From positions 1 through 45,173 of the forward strand of contig CADEEC010000005.1 in the NCBI GenBank assembly GCA_902826255.1: a stretch of 45,173 nt of DNA. The letters run 5' to 3'. A program made the position numbers and the translations under genes. This document shows, in pieces, positions 35,479-44,148 of the stretch. Position 1 is the first letter of the stretch. Every line of letters starts with the position of its first letter. This DNA is from an uncultured Hyphomicrobiales bacterium (GTDB lineage Bacteria; Pseudomonadota; Alphaproteobacteria; Rhizobiales; Hyphomicrobiaceae). Under the pieces are notes generated by a model that was not told where the DNA came from, did no database searches, and was given only the letters and a program-made list of their open reading frames with translations.

Positions 35479-36723
35479 CTACTCGTCGCACGTGCGCGCG
35501 TTACGCCCCACAATACGGAGGCGCTGACACACGCGGATCAGATCCGGCTCGGCAATGCGCTGCCGGTTGGCGGCGTAAACCGTGCGGTACCTCGAGCCGG
35601 ACCCGAGATGGCGTTCCGCAATGCGCCACAGGCTGTCGCCCCGTTTGACGGTGTACCATCCGTTCCGCAGCCTGCCGGCTCCGCGGCATACCGTGTAGGC
35701 GGGGCGCCGCGAAGCGCGAGCCTTCGGCTTGCGTTTACGCGGCGGCGACTTCGCCTTCGGAGTCGATGGCGGCACCTTCACCATCGCGGTCTTTCCCGGC
35801 GCTGCCTTGGGTGGATCGGCCGCCACCTTCGTCTCCGCTTGCTTCGGGGGCTCGGGTCGTTTGGCGGCGGGCTGACCCTTGTCCGCCGGCATCGGTGCTT
35901 TCGCAGTCTCGGTCTTGGCAGGCGGTGGCGCAGAGGCAGGTGGCGCAGAGGCAGGCGGCGGTGCGGAGGCGGGCGCCGATGCCGCTCCCTTCGTCTCGCC
36001 GGTCTTCGGCACGACAGCCTGCTTGCTTTCGGCGACAGCCGGCGCCTTCGGAGCCGCCGCGTCCTTTGCAACAACCTTGGGTGCCTCGGGCGCCTTCGCT
36101 GGTGCCGCTTCCGCTACCTTGGGCGCGGGCCTGGCCTCGGGCCGCGGCGCCTCTGGTGCCTTCGCCTTCACCTCTGCCGGCTTGGCGGCCTCGGCAGGCT
36201 TTGCCGCGTCCGCTTTCGTCGCAAGCTTCGCCGCGGACTGGTCGGCATCGCGCTTGTCGGTAGCACTGGGCTTCGTGTCGGCCACTTTGCGGGACTCAAC
36301 GGCTGGCTTGGCCGCAGGCTCGGAGCTGGTGGATGCCGGCAGCGCACTTGCTGCCTTCGGCGCTGGAGCGGGCTTGCCGGCTTCCGCGACTGGGTCCCAC
36401 GGCGGTACCGAGGCCGGCTCCCCGGCAAGTCTGCGCATCAGGCGCTGAAAGTGGACGCTCGAGTTGCGCAACCAGCCGAGCAGGTCCTGCTCCTCCTCGC
36501 GCGTCTTCACAGCGGGCGCTGCCGGCTTCTGCGGGTTCGCCTGTGCAACGCGCTGGCGCTCCATGAAGGCCGTGAATTCCTTCGACGCAGCTTCGGCGAT
36601 CGCCTCGGCCTCGGCGCGAACGCGCTCTTCCGCGCTTGTCGCGGCGAAAGTCGCGCTTATATGTGCGCTCCCGGTCAGCATCAGCGCTGCCAGGCAAACC
36701 AGAAAAGATCGACCCGAACTCAT
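35479..36723 (-). CDS. LysM-domain protein with a long Pro/Ala/Lys-rich linker
   Basis: 414 residues. A signal peptide (MSSGRSFLVCLAALMLTGSAHISATFA) and a short helical segment (RVRAEAEAIAEAASKEFTAFMERQRV) precede about 230 residues of Ala/Pro/Lys-rich low complexity. This includes an ASAPPPASAPPASAPPPA run encoded in part by a 15-bp tandem repeat (35924-35953). A LysM domain follows at the C-terminus (GWYTVKRGDSLWRIAERHLGSGSRYRTVYAANRQRI). LysM binds peptidoglycan, so the protein probably spans the periplasm with a flexible arm. Four cysteines are present in or near the C-terminal region and the signal sequence. Confidence 0.85.
   Translation of the reverse strand: MSSGRSFLVCLAALMLTGSAHISATFAATSAEERVRAEAEAIAEAASKEFTAFMERQRVAQANPQKPAAPAVKTREEEQDLLGWLRNSSVHFQRLMRRLAGEPASVPPWDPVAEAGKPAPAPKAASALPASTSSEPAAKPAVESRKVADTKPSATDKRDADQSAAKLATKADAAKPAEAAKPAEVKAKAPEAPRPEARPAPKVAEAAPAKAPEAPKVVAKDAAAPKAPAVAESKQAVVPKTGETKGAASAPASAPPPASAPPASAPPPAKTETAKAPMPADKGQPAAKRPEPPKQAETKVAADPPKAAPGKTAMVKVPPSTPKAKSPPRKRKPKARASRRPAYTVCRGAGRLRNGWYTVKRGDSLWRIAERHLGSGSRYRTVYAANRQRIAEPDLIRVCQRLRIVGRNARTCDE
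35924..35953. repeat. Perfect 15-bp tandem repeat in the LysM gene
   Basis: Two identical copies of GGTGGCGCAGAGGCA, followed by degenerate related copies to about 35975. It codes for the PPASA-type repeats of the linker and is a likely site of length variation between strains. Confidence 0.7.
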
Positions 36724-36834
36724 TTCGGCCCTTCGTGAGAAATGTTAGAGGAACCGCTGAAACCGTCGGTCCTAACCTTAACTGTGACCTTGAGGGCAGC
36801 AAACACCGTGGATTGCCGCAAATTGGGCGTTGCC

Positions 36835-36848
36835 CTCTTCTAGAAGAG
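36835..36848. promoter_or_regulatory. Perfect palindrome upstream of the LOG-family gene
   Basis: CTCTTCTAGAAGAG equals its reverse complement and lies 48 bases before the ATG at 36897, in the 173-bp divergent region shared with the LysM gene. It is an operator candidate for either gene. Confidence 0.35.
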
Positions 36849-36896
36849 AGAAACGGCATCAGCGCGCGACAACATCAAGTAGAACAAGGCATCTTT

Positions 36897-37589
36897 ATGG
36901 GAGATCGACGACAAACAGCCAATGGCGTGGCGAAAATCCCGCGCACCAAGACACGCAAGCCGGCCGCCACCAAAATCAGAGGCGCAGCCATCGGTGGTCT
37001 TGTCCGCAACGTCTGCGTGTACTGCGGCTCCAACCCGGGCTTGAACCCGGCCTACGCCAAGGCGGCAAGCAGATTTGGGCAGCTGCTCGCCGAGGCCGGC
37101 ATCGGCCTCGTCTACGGCGGCGGCGGTCTCGGCTTGATGGGAGAAGTCGCACGCTCGGCCATCGCCCACGGCGGACATGTCACCGGCATCATCCCCACCT
37201 TCCTCTCCGAGAAGGAGCACATGCTGCGGGATGTGCACGAGATGATCGTCGTCGAGGACATGCATCAGCGCAAGAAGCTGATGTTTGATCGCTCGGACGC
37301 GTTCGTGGCTCTGCCCGGCGGCATCGGCACGCTCGAGGAGCTGGTGGAGCAGCTCACCTGGGCACAGCTCGGCCAGCACAACAAGCCCGTCGTGCTGTTG
37401 AACGTCGACGGCTTCTGGGCGCCGTTCCTGGAGCTCATGAGCCATATGCGCCGCGAAGCCTTCATTCGCGAAGGGATGGAGGTGCCGTTCGTCGCCGTCG
37501 ATGATGCCGATGGCGTTCTGCCGGCGATCGCGCAGCGTGTGCGCCCGCCCAAGCCCGCGGCCGAAGCCGCCGTGGTGGAGAAGTTCTGA
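36897..37589 (+). CDS. LOG-family protein (TIGR00730, cytokinin riboside 5'-monophosphate phosphoribohydrolase-like)
   Basis: 230 residues. The Rossmann-like LOG fold begins at NVCVYCGSNPGLNPAY and has YGGGGLGLMGEVA and the signature PGGIGTLEELVEQLTWAQLG (140-159). Enzymes of this family release ribose-5-phosphate from nucleoside monophosphates such as AMP or cytokinin ribotides. The first 35 residues are a basic extension (RTKTRKPAATK) not part of the fold. ATG at 36897 is chosen because it follows the palindrome and precedes the extension; earlier starts lack support. It is divergent from the LysM gene. Confidence 0.9.
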   Translation: MGDRRQTANGVAKIPRTKTRKPAATKIRGAAIGGLVRNVCVYCGSNPGLNPAYAKAASRFGQLLAEAGIGLVYGGGGLGLMGEVARSAIAHGGHVTGIIPTFLSEKEHMLRDVHEMIVVEDMHQRKKLMFDRSDAFVALPGGIGTLEELVEQLTWAQLGQHNKPVVLLNVDGFWAPFLELMSHMRREAFIREGMEVPFVAVDDADGVLPAIAQRVRPPKPAAEAAVVEKF

Positions 37590-37677
37590 CGACAGTGCGC
37601 GCTTTGCCGGACGTACGGCGCAGCCTATGCTCGCCCCTCAAGTCCCGTCGCATGCAAGTTCGATTGGCGAAGCGCCC

Positions 37678-38652
37678 ATGAACCCGTTCCTCGATGCCAA
37701 CGCGCTGCGCGTGCACAGGGCCCGCAATACATTTCATTCCCTCCTGCTGGTAGGCGGCCTCGGGCTTCTGACCGCCGTCTCCGCCTGGCTCATTTGGGGC
37801 GGCATGGGCGTCGCCGTCACGCTGGTGGCGATCGGGCTGATCTATGCCTTCGCGCCCCGCGTACCTCCGGCCTTTGTCATGCGCGTCTACCGTGCGCGCG
37901 AGATCGACCCGCGCGGCGGCGGACAGCTCATCCAGATTATCGATGTCCTCGCCGACCGGGCGGAGCTGCCTGCGATGCCGCGCGTCTACATAGTCCCCAG
38001 CATGACGCTGAACGCGTTCGCAACCGGCACACCGCGCAATGCCGCCATCGGCATCACCGAGGGCCTGCTCCGCCGCCTGGACCTCAACGAGGTTGCCGGC
38101 GTCCTCGCGCACGAGATCAGCCACATCCGCAACAACGATCTCGCCGTCATGAGCCTTGCCGACGTGATGACGCGCTTCACGCAGATGCTGGCCTATCTCG
38201 CCGTGTTCCTGGCGATCTTCAATCTGCCCGCCTTCCTGCTCGGCGACGCAGAGATCTCGTTCTGGGGCTTGCTGCTGCTTTATCTCGCCCCGACCGCGGG
38301 CAGTCTCATCCAGCTCGCACTGTCGCGCACGCGCGAGTACGACGCGGACCTGGAGGGTGCGAGCCTCACCGGCGACCCGGTATCCCTGGCCTCCGCGCTT
38401 GAAAAGCTGGAGCGTTACCAGGGCCGCTTCTGGGAGGACATGATGCTGCCGATCCCCGGCCGGCGCATCCCGCAGCCGTCGTTGCTGCGCTCGCATCCGT
38501 TGACGGCGGATCGCGTCGCCCGCTTGCGCGCGCTGGAAGGCCGGCCGCTGCTTCCTCAGATTTCCGCGCCCCACGAGCCCGCCCAGCTCGACGCCAACCC
38601 GCGGGCTGTCGCCATGCGCCCGCGCTATCGCTGGACCGGCGTGTGGTTCTGA
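37678..38652 (+). CDS. M48 zinc metalloprotease, HtpX-like
   Basis: 324 residues. Two N-terminal membrane helices (FHSLLLVGGLGLLTAVSAWLIW; VTLVAIGLIYAFAP) come before the protease core. Zinc ligands are HEISH (145-149) and E220 in SRTREYDADLEG. Two further hydrophobic stretches flank the second ligand. This is the HtpX pattern of membrane protein quality control, although the C-terminus lacks the usual HtpX end and another M48 member is possible. The ATG at 37678 begins MNPFLDANALRVHR; an in-frame ATG at 37627 is less likely. Confidence 0.9.
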   Translation: MNPFLDANALRVHRARNTFHSLLLVGGLGLLTAVSAWLIWGGMGVAVTLVAIGLIYAFAPRVPPAFVMRVYRAREIDPRGGGQLIQIIDVLADRAELPAMPRVYIVPSMTLNAFATGTPRNAAIGITEGLLRRLDLNEVAGVLAHEISHIRNNDLAVMSLADVMTRFTQMLAYLAVFLAIFNLPAFLLGDAEISFWGLLLLYLAPTAGSLIQLALSRTREYDADLEGASLTGDPVSLASALEKLERYQGRFWEDMMLPIPGRRIPQPSLLRSHPLTADRVARLRALEGRPLLPQISAPHEPAQLDANPRAVAMRPRYRWTGVWF

Positions 38653-38668
38653 CTTTGCCGGCTGCCGC

Positions 38669-39514
38669 TCAGTCGTCGATCCGCAAGGCCTCGCCGCCCT
38701 TCATCTGCGGCATCGACGGGATCAGCCTGTCCGCGGTCTCCCACGTCTCGATCTGCCTGCGGGCGTGGTCGAACGCGCGCTTGAAGGAGGTTTCCGTGCG
38801 CAAGGCGCGGTTGAAGTAGGCATCGCCGAAGTAGGTCCACTGCCGCCTGTCGTCGCAACCAAACGACGTGCGGTCGGCACGCGCAGCCGTGATCACCAGC
38901 GTCCGCGCATTGGCGAGCGCTGGAATGAAGCTCCCCGAGTGGCACGCCGACAGCACCAGCACGCGGTTCTTGATACCCGATTTGTCGAGCATCTGCTTCA
39001 GCGCCTGCGGCCGCAAAGGCTCGAGGCCGACATACGGCATCTCCACCGCGAGCACCGACTGCACCCCATGCGTCGTCACGAACAGGAACAGCGTATCGTT
39101 GGCGGGGTCCATGATCTTGCCGAGACCGACCAGCACCTGCTCCAGGTTGTCGGCCGTTGCCAGCGGCACATCGTTGGCCGTGCTCGGATGATTGATGAGG
39201 ACGACGGAGCGTCCGCGGGTGCCGAAGCGCTCGTCGAACAGCTTGCGGACTTCCTGCACCTCGCGCTTGAACACAGCCTGATGCCCGAAGCCGGCAAATC
39301 CGACGAAGTAGAGTTGCCGGCGGCCCGCGCCCCGCTCCGAACGCGTCACCGCCGCCAGCTCCCGCTCCACCAACGGCTTCTGCTCGGGAAGTTCCGCCTG
39401 CCGCTCGCGCCGCTCTGTCTGAGCGACCCCCGCTCCGCCGTGAATCAGGATCGCTGCAATCGCCAGGCTGAAGGCGAGTGCAACGCGTCGATGCGATCCA
39501 CGCACTTGGGTCAT
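38669..39514 (-). CDS. Secreted C13-family (legumain-like) cysteine peptidase
   Basis: 281 residues with an N-terminal signal sequence (RRVALAFSLAIAAILIHGGAGVAQ). The caspase-like fold shows YFVGFAGFGHQAVFKREV, then the catalytic histidine in LFLFVTTHGVQ (H149) and the catalytic cysteine in VLVLSACHSGSF (C191). The TTHG...SACHSG layout fits the C13/legumain clan CD found in some proteobacteria. The substrate is unknown, and export to the periplasm is inferred from the signal. It is convergent with the M48 protease (16 bases apart) and divergent from the VOC fusion gene. Confidence 0.88.
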   Translation of the reverse strand: MTQVRGSHRRVALAFSLAIAAILIHGGAGVAQTERRERQAELPEQKPLVERELAAVTRSERGAGRRQLYFVGFAGFGHQAVFKREVQEVRKLFDERFGTRGRSVVLINHPSTANDVPLATADNLEQVLVGLGKIMDPANDTLFLFVTTHGVQSVLAVEMPYVGLEPLRPQALKQMLDKSGIKNRVLVLSACHSGSFIPALANARTLVITAARADRTSFGCDDRRQWTYFGDAYFNRALRTETSFKRAFDHARRQIETWETADRLIPSMPQMKGGEALRIDD

Positions 39515-39651
39515 GAGGCCTCGCCATTCGGCTTTGCGTCGGCGGCAGACTGAGACTTTGAGTTGCAGAGGTCTCTATGCAGCACAATGGCGGCCTTTAC
39601 GCCCGATGTGGCCCCGCAACTCACATGGAATGTGAATACACAACGATTAAC

Positions 39652-39677
39652 CCCATATTATTCATACATAATATGGG
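39652..39677. promoter_or_regulatory. AT-rich perfect inverted repeat in a divergent promoter region
   Basis: CCCATATTAT (39652-39661) and ATAATATGGG (39668-39677) are exact reverse complements separated by six bases (TCATAC). The flanks are also AT-rich (ATTAACC before; GATATTAAG after). It lies between the divergent C13 protease and VOC-coiled-coil genes and looks like an operator or a transcription-start region. Confidence 0.5.
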
Positions 39678-39804
39678 ACTGATATTAAGATTCTGGTGAG
39701 CCTTCTCCCTTAAGCACGATGATAACCCTCAATGGGTCCCCCGCTGCAACCGAGGCCGAAAACCAACCTTGCTGATCGCCTCGCTGGGACACGGAGTGAC
39801 GGAG

Positions 39805-40878
39805 ATGAGTACGCACGACGACAGGCTGCGGTCCACGGTGGTGCCCACCGTGCGCTATCGCGACGTGCCCGCGGCGATCGCGTGGCTGAGCGATGCCTTC
39901 GGGTTCATCCCGCACCGCCTTCTCAACGACGAGGAGGGGGTTGTGCGCTATGCCGAGCTCACCTTCGGCACGGGCATGATCATGGTCGGCCCCGTCGACG
40001 AGGACAACCTCGGCAGGTTCATGGTGCAGCCGGAAGAAGTCGGCGGCGTCGAAACGCAAATCAGCTACGTGCATGTCGAGGATGCGAAAGCGCACTGCGA
40101 GCATGCGGCCGCAGCCGGCGCGACAATCGTGCTCGACATCACGGATGAGGCGAACGGTGGCAGCGGCTACACGGCCCGCGACCTCGAAGGCCACATCTGG
40201 AATTTCGGCACCTACGACCCGTGGGCTCGCTTCAAAGCAAAGGACGTGCACGCGCCGCCGCAGCGCCGCAGCAAACGTGCGCTCGCCGCGTTGGTCGCCT
40301 TGGCCGCGATCGCAGGCGCGTTCGCCTTCGAGCCCACGCGCGAAGCCCTGGGCGACGCCGCCGAGAGCGTTCTGGTTCGTATCGCGTCCGCGTCGGACAC
40401 CTCGGCCGACAACGACAGGACTGCCTTCTCCGACAGCACCGCGGCCGTGCAGGCGCTGCGCGTCGAGCTGGCGAGGGAGCAGACCGCCAAGTCGAAATCC
40501 GAGCAGGCTCTCGCCCAGATGCGCGAGCAGCTTGTCCTGGAGACGCGTCTGCGGGAGGCCGCCGAGCAGGCCTCGCTGCAGTCTCGCAACCAGCTGACGG
40601 CTCTGCTGTCAAAACACGAGAGCACGGGCCGCACAGCCTCGGACATTCGCAACGAGTTGGAGCGCACACAGGCCGCCAAGGTTGCCGCCGAGCAAGCCGC
40701 CAGGGAGGCCCGCGAAAAGCTTACGCATGCCCAGGAGGCGGAACGGGAGCGGCAAGCTCGCCTCCTCGCACAACGCGAGCGGCGCGCCCGCAACCGTGCC
40801 GCGCGGACGGCTGCCCACGACAAGGAGGCGGCTGCAGCCGGGTATCCATCCTGGGTCTGCGGTAGGATAACTTGCTGA
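39805..40878 (+). CDS. VOC (glyoxalase-fold) protein fused to a membrane helix and coiled coil
   Basis: 357 residues in three parts. Residues 1-143 are a VOC/PhnB-like domain (TVVPTVRYRDVPAAIAWLSDAFGF; TARDLEGHIWNFGTYDPW). Residues 158-176 form one hydrophobic helix (RALAALVALAAIAGAFAF). Residues 212-345 are a highly charged, heptad-rich helix ending in AAAAGYPSWVCGRITC with two terminal cysteines. The VOC part looks like the common uncharacterised bleomycin-resistance/PhnB type. A VOC domain fixed to a membrane with a long coiled coil outside is unusual. ATG at 39805 has GGAG eight bases upstream; a TTG at 39769 is in frame. Confidence 0.85.
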   Translation: MSTHDDRLRSTVVPTVRYRDVPAAIAWLSDAFGFIPHRLLNDEEGVVRYAELTFGTGMIMVGPVDEDNLGRFMVQPEEVGGVETQISYVHVEDAKAHCEHAAAAGATIVLDITDEANGGSGYTARDLEGHIWNFGTYDPWARFKAKDVHAPPQRRSKRALAALVALAAIAGAFAFEPTREALGDAAESVLVRIASASDTSADNDRTAFSDSTAAVQALRVELAREQTAKSKSEQALAQMREQLVLETRLREAAEQASLQSRNQLTALLSKHESTGRTASDIRNELERTQAAKVAAEQAAREAREKLTHAQEAERERQARLLAQRERRARNRAARTAAHDKEAAAAGYPSWVCGRITC

Positions 40879-40919
40879 ACCAGTTGCGAACCAGGGCAGG
40901 GCCCGATATCTGAGCGGCA

Positions 40920-41888
<969 letters not shown>

Positions 41889-41952
41889 GTGCCTTGCTGG
41901 CGACGGGAAGCTCCGCGTTCCACGTTATGGTGGCATCACAGTGCCGTGACCC

Positions 41953-41984
41953 CCAATCCATTGGGCCGTGGCGCGCGTTATACT
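41953..41984 (+). promoter_or_regulatory. Candidate promoter and operator for the small secreted protein
   Basis: CCCAAT-CC-ATTGGG (41953-41966) is an inverted repeat with two central bases, and TATACT (41979-41984) is a good -10 hexamer 12 bases downstream. No clear -35 is present, so an activator at the palindrome is possible. Confidence 0.35.
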
Positions 41985-42017
41985 GAGGCTGCCGGGCAGT
42001 CGAAGGAGGCTTAGCAA

Positions 42018-42338
42018 ATGTCTTTCATGAAGTATGCGACGGCGCCAGTGCTCGCTACCGCCCTGATGGCCTTGCTTCCGGCATCGGGCCAGGCGCGAAT
42101 CGTCTGCGACAACGAGTTCCAGGTTGTTCAAGGCTCGCCAATTGCCACCCCGGCTTGTGCCGACCGCTATCTGGCGCGCGTCGCGCAGGGCTACGGCATG
42201 CGCGTCACCCATGTCGACATCCGCAACCCAGGCGTCAAGGCACGCGTGTGCGAGTTCGTCGGCAATGATATCCGCCTGCGCTCGATCTGTTCGGGCTGGC
42301 GCAACGACCACTTCGGTGGACCGCGCATCGGCTTCTGA
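42018..42338 (+). CDS. Small secreted cysteine-containing protein
   Basis: 106 residues. A signal peptide (MKYATAPVLATALMALLPASGQA) precedes a mature domain of about 80 residues with four cysteines (RIVCDNEF, TPACADRY, ARVCEFVG, RSICSGWR). They probably form two disulfides in the periplasm. Similar small proteins with this cysteine pattern occur in alphaproteobacteria as uncharacterised proteins. A strong AAGGAGG site eight bases before the ATG indicates efficient translation. Confidence 0.8.
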   Translation: MSFMKYATAPVLATALMALLPASGQARIVCDNEFQVVQGSPIATPACADRYLARVAQGYGMRVTHVDIRNPGVKARVCEFVGNDIRLRSICSGWRNDHFGGPRIGF

Positions 42339-42352
42339 TTGCGCTGGATTTG

Positions 42353-42378
42353 GAATGGGGCCGTCGACGGCCCCATTC
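42353..42378. terminator. 26-bp perfect palindrome, bidirectional terminator
   Basis: GAATGGGGCCGTC (42353-42365) joined directly to its reverse complement. It sits between the convergent small secreted protein gene (stop at 42338) and cimA (stop at 42385). A stem of about 11 bp forms in either transcript. Only short T runs follow. Confidence 0.6.
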
Positions 42379-42384
42379 GTTGCG

Positions 42385-43998
42385 TTAGGCTGCGGCCTGC
42401 GCGCCTGATCGCGTCAGCTTGTAGGTGATGGAGTCGATCAGCGCCTCGAAGCTGGCATCGACGATGTTGGGCGACACACCCACCGTGAACCAGCGTTCGC
42501 CGGTGATCTTGTCCCGGCTCTCCACCAGCACGCGTGTCACCGCCTCGGTGCCGCCGGTGAGGATGCGCACCTTGTAGTCGACCAGCTCGACGCTCTCGAT
42601 CAGTTTCTGATAGCGACCCAGGTCCTTGCGCAGCGCTTGGTCGAGGGCGTTGACGGGGCCGTTGCCCTCGGCCACCGACCACACCGGCTCCTCCTCGCCG
42701 CTGACAAACACCTTCACGGTCGCTTCCGACACCGTCACCAGCTTGCCGAGCGCGTTGTGGCGCTTCTCGACCATCACACGGAAGCTGTCGACGGTGAAGT
42801 AGCGCGGCACCTCCCCCAAGAGGCGGCGTGCCAGCAGCTCGAACGACGCGTCCGCCCCCTCGTAGGCGTAGCCCATGCCCTCGCGCGCCTTCACCTCGTC
42901 CAGCAACTGACTGATGCGCGGATCGTCCTTGCCCACCGGCACGCCCAGCCGCTCCAGCTCATAGAGCAGGTTCGACTTGCCGGCCTGGTCCGACACCAGC
43001 ACGCGCCGGCGGTTGCCGACCGCTTCCGGCGGCACGTGCTCGTAGGTCTGCGGCTCTTTGAGGATGGCCGAGGCATGAATGCCGGCCTTGGTTGCGAATG
43101 CCGACTGGCCGACATACGGCGCCTGCCGGTTAGGCGCCCGATTGAGGATTTCATCCAACAGCCGGCTCGCGTGCGTCAGCTTGCGCAGCCGCTCGGGCGT
43201 CACGCTCGTCTCATAGCGATCCGCGAACTCGCTCTTGAGGAGTAAGGTGGGGATGATGGACGCCAGGTTGGCATTGCCGCAGCGCTCGCCGAGCCCGTTC
43301 AGCGCACCCTGGATCTGGCGCGCGCCCGCGCGCACCGCCATCAGCGTATTGGCGACCGCATTCTCCGTGTCGTTGTGCGTGTGAATGCCGAGGTGCGAGC
43401 CCGGCACGTGCTTGTTCACATCCGACACGATGGCCGCGATCTCGTTCGGCAGCGTGCCGCCGTTGGTGTCGCACAGCACCACCCAGCGCGCGCCCGCCTT
43501 GTGCGCCGCCGTCGCCACCGCCAGGGCATAGGCGCGGTTCGCCTTGTAGCCGTCGAAGAAGTGCTCGCAATCGATCATCGCCTCGCGGTTCGATCTCACG
43601 ATCGCTTCCACCGACTGCGTGACGCCCTCCAGGTTCTCCTCGTTGCTGATGCCGAGCGCCACGCGCACGTGGTAATCCCAAGCCTTGGCGACGAGACAGA
43701 TGGCGCCCGCGTGGGCCTGCAGGGTCGCCTGGAAGCCCGGATCGTTGGAAACTGAGCGCCCCGCCCGCTTGGTCATGCCGAAGGCGGTAAAGGTCGCATG
43801 ACGCAGACCGGGGTCCTTTGCGAAGAACTCCGTATCCGTGACGTTGGCCCCCGGATACCCGCCCTCGATATAGTCGACACCGATCTCGTCCAGCGTCTGC
43901 GCAATCAGCCGCTTGTCCTCAAGCGAGAAATCCACACCCGTCGTCTGCGCGCCGTCGCGCAGCGTGGTGTCGAACAGGTAGAGGCGTTCGCGCGTCAT
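42385..43998 (-). CDS. cimA: Citramalate synthase
   Basis: 537-residue alpha-isopropylmalate/homocitrate synthase-family enzyme. The catalytic barrel has DTTLRDG (10-16) and the metal-binding HTHND (206-210), GLGERCGNANL, and the C-terminal LeuA-like regulatory domain from about residue 385. The length and the YIEGGYPGANVTDTEFF block fit CimA rather than LeuA. It condenses pyruvate and acetyl-CoA into citramalate, opening a threonine-independent path to isoleucine. The C-terminal domain is where isoleucine inhibits. It is the last gene of a minus-strand group. Confidence 0.93.
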   Translation of the reverse strand: MTRERLYLFDTTLRDGAQTTGVDFSLEDKRLIAQTLDEIGVDYIEGGYPGANVTDTEFFAKDPGLRHATFTAFGMTKRAGRSVSNDPGFQATLQAHAGAICLVAKAWDYHVRVALGISNEENLEGVTQSVEAIVRSNREAMIDCEHFFDGYKANRAYALAVATAAHKAGARWVVLCDTNGGTLPNEIAAIVSDVNKHVPGSHLGIHTHNDTENAVANTLMAVRAGARQIQGALNGLGERCGNANLASIIPTLLLKSEFADRYETSVTPERLRKLTHASRLLDEILNRAPNRQAPYVGQSAFATKAGIHASAILKEPQTYEHVPPEAVGNRRRVLVSDQAGKSNLLYELERLGVPVGKDDPRISQLLDEVKAREGMGYAYEGADASFELLARRLLGEVPRYFTVDSFRVMVEKRHNALGKLVTVSEATVKVFVSGEEEPVWSVAEGNGPVNALDQALRKDLGRYQKLIESVELVDYKVRILTGGTEAVTRVLVESRDKITGERWFTVGVSPNIVDASFEALIDSITYKLTRSGAQAAA

Positions 43999-44025
43999 GG
44001 ATAAGCCTTCACGGAAACCGAAGCC

Positions 44026-44148
44026 TCACAGATAGCCGAGAAATCGTGCCGCCAGGTAAACGGCGCACAGCACCACGACCACTTTGAGCGCAGGGTAGTA
44101 GTAGGGATGCTCGCGAAACGGCGGGCGGGCGTTGGGGTCATTGGCCAT
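44026..44148 (-). CDS. 40-residue single-pass membrane protein
   Basis: MANDPNARPPFREHPYYYPALK followed by a hydrophobic helix (VVVVLCAVYLAARFLGYL). ATG at 44148 has a CAGGAG site six bases upstream. A second ATG two codons earlier lies directly against that site. It overlaps the 3' end of the GFA gene by 11 bases and precedes cimA by 27 bases, so it is part of that transcript. No family is known to me; the ribosome binding site and the clean TM helix support coding. Confidence 0.65.
   Translation of the reverse strand: MANDPNARPPFREHPYYYPALKVVVVLCAVYLAARFLGYL

Noticed and set aside
42637..43245. 202-codon open frame antisense to cimA
   Set aside because: Shadow frame; cimA on the opposite strand has all catalytic motifs.
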